Source of the DNA: a virus
Reading direction: 5' to 3' (one strand)
DNA length: 34,381 bases
IMG/VR virus record: IMGVR_UViG_3300025168_000304
Coordinates: 1 to 34,381 of that record
Each line of letters opens with the position of its first letter. The first letter of the stretch is position 1. A model generated the notes under the pieces. The model was not told the DNA's origin. It was given only the letters and a program-made list of their open reading frames with translations, and searched no databases. A program made the position numbers and the translations under genes. This document shows positions 18,931-25,415 of the stretch, piece after piece.

Positions 18931-19109
18931 GCATATCGCGTTCTCAAATGGGTAGTCAATTGAAGGGGGGTAAGAAAATGCCTTTTTCTAAATATAGTCC
19001 TAAGCAAAAAAAATTAGCTAAAGTGGCTCCTCCGCGCAATAAAATTACAGGCGCTGATTTAAAAAAAATGAAAAAAAAGAAACCTTCCAAGGGGCGTAAG
19101 AAAAAGTGA
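18927..19109 (+). CDS. Very basic small phage protein, 60 aa
   Basis: The product contains SRSQMGSQLKGGKK, then PFSKYSPKQKKLAKVAPPRN and KITGADLKKMKKKKPSKGRK. KYSPKQ.KLA.VAPP..KITGADL is a recurrent signature in phage genomes. Over a third of the residues are Lys or Arg. It is the fourth basic protein in succession. An ATG at 18979 would give a shorter form that keeps the conserved part. Confidence 0.65.
   Translation: MSISRSQMGSQLKGGKKMPFSKYSPKQKKLAKVAPPRNKITGADLKKMKKKKPSKGRKKK
18979..18981 (+). other. Alternative start of the 60-aa basic protein
   Basis: The ATG before CCTTTTTCTAAATATAG follows GGGGGGTAAGAAA, which is a better ribosome site than that of the coupled ATG at 18927. The shorter form would keep the conserved KYSPKQ block. 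Both may be used. Confidence 0.35.
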
Positions 19110-19642
19110 ATATTGAGAACGGCGTTATTTGTGAAGAGTTGCGGTCTTGGTCTAGCTCTGTTTTAGAGACACCAAATCCGCATCTGTCCGGTTTGCCGGC
19201 CTGTCCTTATGCAAAGAAGTCATGGTCGGAAGGCCGTACTAATGTGTTGGTTGGGGAAGATGTTCTAGATTTAAAGAAAGCGATAAACCTCTACAACCCA
19301 ATCTCTACGGATATATTGATATGGGTTAATTTTAACTTAGGGCGTCAGGACTTATGGGAGCGCTGGATTGCCTTGTGGAACAAGAGGCATGTAAAGAAAA
19401 ACATTAATCTTATGTTGTTTCATCCTGATTATCCGCCGTCAGAGGATAGTGAGGATTTCTTAACTGACAATGAATGGGAATCCTCCCTTGATGATTATAT
19501 GATGGTTTTTATTCAATCGCTTTCCGAACTTAATAAAGCAAGTGTGGCGTTAGAAGGCGTTGGGTATTATAATCATTTCTCAGATCATCTTTATCAAACA
19601 CTGGTTTTGGATAGAAGGAGAGTTTGCGATGGCGATGGGTAA
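19106..19642 (+). CDS. Conserved hypothetical protein with NPHLSGLPACPYAKKSW motif
   Basis: The 178-aa acidic protein starts at GTG 19106 (GTGA overlap). The N-terminal block TPNPHLSGLPACPYAKKSW resembles a segment I have seen in marine phage and bacterial hypothetical proteins. The middle has STDILIWVNFNLG and LMLFHPDYPPSEDSEDFLTD. It has no membrane segment. It contains an in-frame GTTAATTTTAAC at 19325 coding for VNFN, probably by chance. Its C-terminus overlaps the start of the next basic protein by 14 nt. Function is unknown. Confidence 0.65.
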   Translation: MNIENGVICEELRSWSSSVLETPNPHLSGLPACPYAKKSWSEGRTNVLVGEDVLDLKKAINLYNPISTDILIWVNFNLGRQDLWERWIALWNKRHVKKNINLMLFHPDYPPSEDSEDFLTDNEWESSLDDYMMVFIQSLSELNKASVALEGVGYYNHFSDHLYQTLVLDRRRVCDGDG

Positions 19643-19844
19643 AAAGAGAATGGCTAAGAAGAAAAAGCCAGCGAAGAAAGTTATGGCTCGCGGCGGCATG
19701 AAAAAAGTCATGATGCGCGGCGGCAGTAAATCTGTGAAACAAGCTAAACGCTTAGGTGCTAAGGTTGGTAAGACCGAGACCCCGCCAAAGAGCATTAAGA
19801 AAAAAGTCATGATGCGCGGCGGCAGCAAAATGAAGAAGAAGTGA
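19629..19844 (+). CDS. Repetitive basic protein with (K)KVM(M/A)RGG repeats
   Basis: The 71-aa Lys/Arg/Met/Gly-rich protein has three KVM-x-RGG units (KKVMARGGMKKVMMRGGSK, and KKKVMMRGGSK at the C-terminus). ATG 19629 follows AAGGAGAG. RGG motifs often bind RNA or DNA. The repeated coding DNA is identical over 26 bp (19701-19726 and 19800-19825), which points to recent duplication. It is the fifth basic protein of this cluster, and no homologous function is known to me. Confidence 0.65.
   Translation: MAMGKKRMAKKKKPAKKVMARGGMKKVMMRGGSKSVKQAKRLGAKVGKTETPPKSIKKKVMMRGGSKMKKK
19701..19825 (+). repeat. 26-bp direct repeat in the RGG protein gene
   Basis: The same 26 bases occur at 19701-19726 and 19800-19825, coding for KKVMMRGGS in both. 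The identity at third codon positions indicates recent duplication or gene conversion. Confidence 0.8.
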
Positions 19845-19848
19845 TTAG

Positions 19849-20538
19849 ATGGCGACCAGCGGTACATCAGATTTTACTTTAGATATCATAGATATCTGCG
19901 AAGAAGCCTATGAAAGAGCGGGTATGGAGATGCGTGGCGGTTACGAGTTAAAAACCGCCCGTCGCAGCTTAGACCTTATGTCTCTTGAGTGGATTAATCG
20001 TGGGGTTAATCTTTGGACTATTGAAGAGGGGACTTTGGCGTTAACCGCTGGCACTGCTACCTATGGATTTCCGGCGGGTACGATTGATTTTATTGAGCAT
20101 CACATTAGAACTAACGCTAACAGCACAAGCAATCAGTCTGATTCAAGCTTAACAAGAATTAGCCCGTCAACATTTGCTAATATTCCTAATAAGCTTACTT
20201 CAGGTAAGCCTTTGCAAATCTATATCCAAAGGACAAATAGTCCCCAGTTTACTTTATGGCCCGTGCCGAATGCCACACAGACATATACGCTGGCCTTCTT
20301 GAGAATTAAAAGAATTCAAGATGTTGGCACTAAAGGGACCAATAATTACGATGCGCCGGGGCGTTGGTTGCCCGCTCTAACCGCTGGCTTGGCTTACTAT
20401 GTTTCAATGAAGAACGTCCAAACGCAAGAAAGAACCCCCGGCCTTAAACAGATTTATGATGAGCAGTTTGATTTTGCCGCTGGTGAAGACAGGGTAAAGG
20501 CAGGCATACGAATCACTCCGGGGGGTTATAACATATAA
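19849..20538 (+). CDS. P22 gp4-like head-completion/tail adaptor protein
   Basis: The 229-aa product starts with an acidic helix (LDIIDICEEAYERAGMEMRG), has RSLDLMSLEWINRGVNLWTIEE and FTLWPVPN, and ends with LPALTAGLAYYVSMKN and QIYDEQFDFAAGEDR. This matches the tail accessory factors that attach below the portal in P22-like phages. It would seal the packaged head and form the platform for the nozzle protein (25416-27746). Start and stop are tightly coupled to neighbours. Confidence 0.75.
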   Translation: MATSGTSDFTLDIIDICEEAYERAGMEMRGGYELKTARRSLDLMSLEWINRGVNLWTIEEGTLALTAGTATYGFPAGTIDFIEHHIRTNANSTSNQSDSSLTRISPSTFANIPNKLTSGKPLQIYIQRTNSPQFTLWPVPNATQTYTLAFLRIKRIQDVGTKGTNNYDAPGRWLPALTAGLAYYVSMKNVQTQERTPGLKQIYDEQFDFAAGEDRVKAGIRITPGGYNI

Positions 20539-20891
20539 TGTCCTATGCTGACGGTAAATATGCTCTTGGTATCTGTGATCGAAGCGGATTTACATACAAG
20601 TTGAAAGACTTGATGTACGAAGTGAGGGACGGGAAGAATACGGGCCTGCGTGTGGGGCGTGATATGTTAGACCCAGATCATCCACAAAACTTCTTAGGCA
20701 GTTTCCCAATAAATGATTTTCAAGCTTTAAGGGGCGCTCGCCCAGACAATAGGCTCGGCTCTTCTTCAAATGCATCTGCAAATTGGAACCCTGTGGGAGA
20801 TAGAAACACTCTTTCTCAAGCTTATGGGTTCTCAACGCAAGATAGCTTGCAGGCGAATGGAGGCGTGGGCTCTGTTACGGTCTCGGTATGA
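20538..20891 (+). CDS. Conserved tail-region protein, 117 aa
   Basis: The N-terminal YADGKYALGICDRSGFTYKL and then GLRVGRDMLDPDHPQNFLG form a signature seen in many marine phage structural regions. A Cys and aromatic residues in the first block suggest a compact beta domain. The C-terminus ends in a GVGSVTVSV strand, like the repeats in the gene at 22487. It is probably a minor virion protein; the role is not established. Confidence 0.65.
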   Translation: MSYADGKYALGICDRSGFTYKLKDLMYEVRDGKNTGLRVGRDMLDPDHPQNFLGSFPINDFQALRGARPDNRLGSSSNASANWNPVGDRNTLSQAYGFSTQDSLQANGGVGSVTVSV

Positions 20892-21112
20892 TGTCGTGTT
20901 TTAGTGAAGATATAGATTTAATGCAGAAAGCTGCCGCTGATTTAGACTCTTTTTACTTTGTTAGCGTCGATGGGGCTGATGAAGACAATGTTAAAGTTGT
21001 TGTAGAGTTTTCTGGAATTAGCGATCTCGATCAAGCTATGTGGTTTGGGCGTTATGTTTCTTTGCTTCTACAAATAAATGATTTTGATGGTTACTCTGAA
21101 TTGCCAAACTGA
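20888..21112 (+). CDS. Small acidic hypothetical protein, 74 aa
   Basis: The protein is acidic with an alpha/beta pattern (FSEDIDLMQKAAADLDSF, YFVSVDGADEDNVKVVVEFS). ATG 20888 overlaps the previous stop; ATG 20891 directly follows it in frame. It has no known relatives to me. Its place between two connector-type genes suggests a minor part or chaperone in tail assembly. Confidence 0.55.
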   Translation: MMSCFSEDIDLMQKAAADLDSFYFVSVDGADEDNVKVVVEFSGISDLDQAMWFGRYVSLLLQINDFDGYSELPN

Positions 21113-21121
21113 GGCTCTACT

Positions 21122-21754
21122 ATGAATTATACACAATTAAAAACTGCTATTCAGGATTATACACAAAGTAGCGAGACCTCCTTTGTAACCAATATAGACA
21201 CCTTCATTACGCAAGCTGAGAACCGTCTTTTCTTTGATATTGATGTTCCTGATTTTCATAAAAATGTTACTGGAACGATGACGCAAAACAACACCTTCTT
21301 ACAAAAACCCGAAGATTTGTTTAAGGTGTACTCATTAGCGGTTATCAAGACAGGGAATGTGTATAGCTATATGTTGCCTAAAGATGTTTCTTTTATCCGT
21401 GAGGCTTTTCCTGACGCTGACGATTCGGGCTTACCTACGCATTACGGCAACTTTGACGATGAGTTCTTTATTGTTGGCCCTGTCCCTGATGACGATTATT
21501 CGGTAGAGCTTCACTACAAGTTTCAACCTGATGCATTGTCGTCCACTAATGCAAATAGTTGGTTCGGTGACAATGCTGAAGCGGCTTTGTTGTATGCTAC
21601 TCTGGTAGAGGCATATACTTACTTAAAGGGCGAGCAGGATATAATGTCCTTCTATGGTGAGAGATATAGCTCTGCCTTGCAAGCCTTGCAAAATTATGGG
21701 GCCGCTGAGGTTAATATGGACTCTTATCGCAACACTATGAGGCGCACAGCATGA
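21122..21754 (+). CDS. Phage adaptor (head-tail connector) protein
   Basis: The 210-aa product begins MNYTQLKTAIQDYTQSSETSF and has ITQAENRLFFDIDVPDF, then YSYMLPKDVSFIREAFPD and AALLYATLVEAYTYLKGEQD. These are features of the phage adaptor proteins that link portal and tail in marine podoviruses. ATG 21122 has GAGG upstream. The stop overlaps the next start (ATGA). Confidence 0.7.
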   Translation: MNYTQLKTAIQDYTQSSETSFVTNIDTFITQAENRLFFDIDVPDFHKNVTGTMTQNNTFLQKPEDLFKVYSLAVIKTGNVYSYMLPKDVSFIREAFPDADDSGLPTHYGNFDDEFFIVGPVPDDDYSVELHYKFQPDALSSTNANSWFGDNAEAALLYATLVEAYTYLKGEQDIMSFYGERYSSALQALQNYGAAEVNMDSYRNTMRRTA

Positions 21755-22044
21755 TCTCTGAAGCCCTATCTACAGGAGCAGTACCATCTGTCTTTGTTGA
21801 GACAAGTTCAAACGGTGGGCTGTCTGCTGAACAAATAACAGACTTGTGTTGTCGCAAGTTAATTTACGTCTCTGACGATGCGCCCCCGGCTATACGAGAT
21901 CAGGCAAATTCGTTTAAAGTTCGTGTAGAAAGTGTGGTTTTGAGTTATATTAAGGAAGCTATGAGGGCAGAGCGAGATCGTTGCGTCCATGTGGCTTCTG
22001 TCGGTGGTTATGATGATCTCGCTAATCTGTTAAGGAGAGCGTAA
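21751..22044 (+). CDS. Conserved helical protein, 97 aa
   Basis: The pattern SAEQITDLCCRKLIYVSDDA followed by PPAIRDQANSFKVRVESVVL and SYIKEAMRAERDR recurs in marine phages near the fibre genes. The DAPP(A/P)IR(D/E)QA core is highly recognisable. The protein is helical and has two adjacent Cys. Function is unknown. It is coupled to both neighbours. Confidence 0.65.
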   Translation: MISEALSTGAVPSVFVETSSNGGLSAEQITDLCCRKLIYVSDDAPPAIRDQANSFKVRVESVVLSYIKEAMRAERDRCVHVASVGGYDDLANLLRRA

Positions 22045-22478
22045 TGGCTTTTAGCGGAAACTTTATGTGTACATCCTTCAAGAAAGAACTTCTGGAAGGT
22101 GTTCACAATTTTAAAAATAGCGGTGGTGGTACGTTTAAATTAGCCATGTATACAAATTCGGCTAGTTTTACTGCTGCAACTACAGCCTACACTACGGGCA
22201 ATGAGGTCAGCGGCACTGGGTATAGTGCCGGTGGCGGAAGCTTGACGCGGGTGGACCCGACAAGCAGCGGGACAACTGGATTTACTGATTTTAGTGATAT
22301 CACTTTTGGCTCGTCCACCATAACGGCTCGCGGTGCGTTGATATATAATGATTCAGCATCGGGTGATCCGACTGTTGTTGTTCTTGATTTTGGCTCTGAT
22401 AAAAGTAGTTCTTCTGGCGATTTTACCGTTCAGTTCCCTGCGTTTGATGCGTCAAATGCAATTATCAGGATAGCGTAG
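22044..22478 (+). CDS. Beta-rich virion protein, 144 aa
   Basis: Starting MAFSGNFMCTSFKKELLEGVH and followed by FKLAMYTNSASFTAATTAY, GYSAGGGSLTRVD and FGSSTITARGALIYND, this resembles a short family of tail or head fibre-associated proteins in marine phages. Gly/Ser/Thr content is high. Probably a small virion surface protein. TAATG coupling to the gene before. Confidence 0.6.
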   Translation: MAFSGNFMCTSFKKELLEGVHNFKNSGGGTFKLAMYTNSASFTAATTAYTTGNEVSGTGYSAGGGSLTRVDPTSSGTTGFTDFSDITFGSSTITARGALIYNDSASGDPTVVVLDFGSDKSSSSGDFTVQFPAFDASNAIIRIA

Positions 22479-22486
22479 TGTAGAGA

Positions 22487-22792
22487 ATGAGTTCTTTAAC
22501 AGGATGGGGGCGTGAGACTTGGAATAGCGGGGCATGGAACTCCCCCGCTCCGGTTCAGGTTACTGGGATTGCGGGAACTGGTGGTGTTGGCTCCGTAACT
22601 GTCGGTCTTGGTTTCACTGTAGACGTTACTGGCGTTGGTGGAACTGGTCAGGTTGGTAGTGGAACCGTCATAGCGCTACCTGCGACTGTCTCTGTAACAG
22701 GGGTTAGTGCTTCAGGTCAAACATCTCAGCTTAACGTCTGGAGTGAGGTGGTGACGGTTCAAGATGCTAAGTATCAAAGGATAGCTGCTTAA
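22487..22792 (+). CDS. Small repeat protein, fibre-like, 101 aa
   Basis: After GWGRETWNSGAWNSPAPVQ the protein consists of three repeats of about 23 residues, VTGIAGTGGVGSVTV-, VTGVGGTGQVGSGTV- and VTGVSASGQTSQLNV-like. Such Gly/Val/Thr beta repeats are common in small tail fibre or decoration proteins of marine phages. Number of repeats may vary between relatives. It ends just before a GTTAA..TTAAC element. Confidence 0.6.
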   Translation: MSSLTGWGRETWNSGAWNSPAPVQVTGIAGTGGVGSVTVGLGFTVDVTGVGGTGQVGSGTVIALPATVSVTGVSASGQTSQLNVWSEVVTVQDAKYQRIAA

Positions 22793-22794
22793 TT

Positions 22795-22812
22795 AAGGTT
22801 AAAATTAACCTT
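22795..22812. promoter_or_regulatory. Extended GTTAA..TTAAC element before the fibre gene
   Basis: The core GTTAAAATTAAC (22798-22809) sits in a longer inverted repeat, AAGGTTAA-AA-TTAACCTT; arms extend to 10 bp (22793-22814). It is the most symmetric copy in the window. The AGGAGAG ribosome site of the fibre gene follows 12 nt later. Confidence 0.6.
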
Positions 22813-22832
22813 AATCAGTTTAGGAGAGTTAA

Positions 22833-24215
22833 ATGGCTAGTACATTCGTAAATGATCTTCGTTTAGAGGAGATGGGGACGGGCGAGAATTCCGGCACTTG
22901 GGGAAATAAGACCAATGCGAATTTGGAGTTAATCGGAGAAGCGTTTGGCATGGGCACCGAAAACCTCGGTTCTGATGCTAACACGACGATTACCATTGCT
23001 GACGGTACAGCAGATGCCGCTCGTTCTATTTATTTGAAGATTACATCTACGAGCCTAAGCGCGACAAGGACCGTAACTCTCGCTCCCAATACAGTTTCTA
23101 AGATATGGGTTATTGAAAACGCCACTACAGGCAGTCAGTCAATATCAATTAAACAAGGCTCTGGGGCAGAGGTTGTAATTCCAAACAGCGGCGTGAAAGC
23201 GATTGTCACAGATGGCGCTGGTTCTGGGGGTGCTGTTTTTGATGTATTCACCGACCTTTCGGTTGCCGGAACCTTTACAACTGGTGCGTCAGTAACGGTT
23301 GGAAGTGGCGCAGCAGAAGATACGAAGGTCGTGTTTGATGGTAACGCGCAGGATTTCTATATCGGGTTGGATGACAGCGCTGATGATCTAGTTATCGGGA
23401 AAGGCTCCACTGTCGGCACTACGCCAGCCGTTGAGATTGATGAAAATCTAGACATTAAGTTCGCTGAAAGTATTGGTGTTGGACAAGCTGCGTCTAGCAC
23501 GACTGGTGATATTGTGGCTCAAACAATGAGCCTAAAGGGCACAACGCCAAGCCTTACGATTGGTGACGGCGGTGCGGAAGACACAAAACTTGTTTACGAT
23601 GGTAATGCTAAAGACTTCTATATGGGTCTTGACGATAGCGCTGATAAGTTGGTTGTGGGCGTTGGTTCGGGGGTTGGAACGAACTCAATTTTGACCCTTG
23701 ATGATGATTCTGTAACGATTGGAGATGGCGCTGCTGTTGATACAAAAATTGTATTTGATGGTAACGCGCAAGATTATTACGTTGGGTTAGATGACAGTGC
23801 AGATGACCTTCTAATAGGTCTTGGTTCTGCTGTCGGTACAACTCCTGCAATTTCAATTGATGAAAATCAAACCGTTACCTTTAGTAAGAATACTCTTAGC
23901 GCTACCGATACAGATACGTCCAATACAGGAAGTATCACGTTAGATTTTCAAGCTAACCAAAACTTCGTCTTGACGTTAACCGGAAATATTACTTTAGCAA
24001 ATCCGTCAACAGAGGCTGTTGGGCAGTCTGGAGTGATGGTTATGATACAAGACGGCACTGGTTCTCGAACCCTCAGCCTTGGAACAGACTATGAAACTGC
24101 TGGCGGGTCAGGAATAACATTAAGTACAGGAGCAAATGCCGTTGATGTAATCCCGTATTTTGTAAAGGCGTCTGGAAGCATTCAACTGGGCGCAGTGCAA
24201 AAGGCGTTTGCTTAA
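22833..24215 (+). CDS. Tail fibre protein with internal repeats
   Basis: The 460-aa protein has an N-terminal MASTFVNDLRLEEMGTGENS and GTWGNKTNANLELI segment typical of fibre anchors in marine phages. It then has three copies of a unit with DTKxVxDGNAxDxYxGLDDS and a GxGSxVGTxxxxxxDEN-type end, beginning near residues 156, 242 and 295. The C-terminal domain (FQANQNFVLTLTGNITLANP and on) resembles other fibre tips. It likely binds the host surface. ATG 22833 follows AGGAGAG and the extended inverted repeat. Confidence 0.75.
   Translation: MASTFVNDLRLEEMGTGENSGTWGNKTNANLELIGEAFGMGTENLGSDANTTITIADGTADAARSIYLKITSTSLSATRTVTLAPNTVSKIWVIENATTGSQSISIKQGSGAEVVIPNSGVKAIVTDGAGSGGAVFDVFTDLSVAGTFTTGASVTVGSGAAEDTKVVFDGNAQDFYIGLDDSADDLVIGKGSTVGTTPAVEIDENLDIKFAESIGVGQAASSTTGDIVAQTMSLKGTTPSLTIGDGGAEDTKLVYDGNAKDFYMGLDDSADKLVVGVGSGVGTNSILTLDDDSVTIGDGAAVDTKIVFDGNAQDYYVGLDDSADDLLIGLGSAVGTTPAISIDENQTVTFSKNTLSATDTDTSNTGSITLDFQANQNFVLTLTGNITLANPSTEAVGQSGVMVMIQDGTGSRTLSLGTDYETAGGSGITLSTGANAVDVIPYFVKASGSIQLGAVQKAFA
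23301..23868 (+). repeat. Three degenerate repeats within the fibre gene
   Basis: Units start near 23301, 23560 and 23718. Each codes for a DGNA(Q/K)D(F/Y)Y(I/M/V)GLDDSAD core. DNA between units has diverged, with runs such as GATGGTAACGCGCA kept. Confidence 0.8.
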
Positions 24216-24797
24216 ATGGCTCTGTCTCCCTCCTTCTGGTTTACGCAAAGCGGTCCCACAACCACCGAAATTACCCCGGCTATGTGGGAAGGAAGCGTTC
24301 AGGGCCTTGCCAACTGGACTAGATCAGGTAACGACATATCTAAGACCGCAGTTACCGGCGGCGGCTTTAATAATATCCGAATAAAACACGCTACCGCGCC
24401 CGTTCTGGATGGCAACTTCACATGGACATATACTCAAGTCGGAGATATGGGCGGCAACACCGATTCTAGCTATGGGTTCTACGATATATCTGAGGATGCC
24501 ACATGGACACTTACCACATTCAATCAAGGTTTAGATGCCATGACCAATAGCTATTGGTTTGATGCGGATGGCGTCGAGACTATCGAAACATTTGAGGGCG
24601 GCGCATCTAAAACTGCTGGGATAGCTTTTGATACAGATGACGAGTTTATATGGCAGCGATCAGGTACAACTCTAACATTATCTATCGCTGGTTCTGTTGT
24701 TCAAACGTGGACAGGTACTTCGGAAACTTTGAGGTTTGTCGTTTCCGGCTTCGGCTTAAATAAAGCCAACCTTAGTGATATTACATGCATAACTTAA
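24216..24797 (+). CDS. Predicted beta-sandwich (lectin-like) fibre-associated protein
   Basis: The 193-aa product starts directly after the fibre stop. Strands such as GNFTWTYTQVGDM, SYGFYDISEDATWTL, EFIWQRSGTTLTLSIAGSVVQ and LRFVVSGFGL suggest a concanavalin-like jelly roll that could bind glycans. It is Trp-rich, common in carbohydrate-binding sites. Its position after the fibre gene suggests an adhesin or a fibre chaperone. Family is uncertain. Confidence 0.6.
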   Translation: MALSPSFWFTQSGPTTTEITPAMWEGSVQGLANWTRSGNDISKTAVTGGGFNNIRIKHATAPVLDGNFTWTYTQVGDMGGNTDSSYGFYDISEDATWTLTTFNQGLDAMTNSYWFDADGVETIETFEGGASKTAGIAFDTDDEFIWQRSGTTLTLSIAGSVVQTWTGTSETLRFVVSGFGLNKANLSDITCIT

Positions 24798-24858
24798 AAC
24801 TACAGACGACAATTGCAGGCAGGCCGTTAAAAGGTCAGGGTATTTAGGAGATCAGATC

Positions 24859-25413
24859 ATGTGGGCAGTAGTTAAAGACAACAAAGTTATTGAGGTAATC
24901 AGTTCGCCAAAGCCTGTTGTTATTGACGAAGTACAGCATCCAAGGGAAACTTTTATTTCTTGGACAGATGAGGAGCGTAAAGCTATCGGGGTTGTCCCTT
25001 ATGTTTATGAGGGGGATAGTGTGAATGCTATGTTCTATACGTCTTCTGAGTCTTCGCCTGTCATTTCATCAGATAAGGTTGTTGTGACGATAACAAAAAC
25101 TGCCAAGTCCGTAAGTTCTGTAAAGGGCGCTATGAAGGAAATTGTTTCTTCTTCCCTTGGCCGTCACCTTAGTCAAACTGACTGGATTGTTGTGCGTGAA
25201 CAAGATAATGGGGCCGCAAAGCCTTCTGATCTTGCTAAATGGCGCACAGACTTGAGATCGAAGGCTGCTGCTCTCAAAACAGCCATTGATAGCAAAAGCG
25301 ATGTCGCATCTTTAGAGGCTATAACAATCCTTACAGAAGAAATGAAAGGCGCTGGGAAGAAGCAATCGGATTTTGACGATTGGCCCCAAAACCCAAGATC
25401 GATTGGTGAGTAA
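24859..25413 (+). CDS. DUF4376-like tail fibre/tail assembly protein
   Basis: The 184-aa product has MWAVVKDNKVIEVISSPKP and HPRETFISWTDEERKAIGV at the N-terminus and HLSQTDWIVVREQDNG, LAKWRTDLRSKAAALKTAID and WPQNPR in the C-terminal half. The T(D)W-hV.R......P.....WR..(V/L)R..A core fits DUF4376-type tail proteins, usually next to fibre genes and often thought to be assembly factors. GGAGATC lies upstream of ATG 24859. Confidence 0.65.
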   Translation: MWAVVKDNKVIEVISSPKPVVIDEVQHPRETFISWTDEERKAIGVVPYVYEGDSVNAMFYTSSESSPVISSDKVVVTITKTAKSVSSVKGAMKEIVSSSLGRHLSQTDWIVVREQDNGAAKPSDLAKWRTDLRSKAAALKTAIDSKSDVASLEAITILTEEMKGAGKKQSDFDDWPQNPRSIGE

Positions 25414-25415
25414 AA

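Noticed and set aside
19325-19336. GTTAATTTTAAC as another punctuation element
   Set aside because: It lies in the middle of a coding region and encodes VNFN in frame; all other copies are at junctions, so it is probably coincidence.
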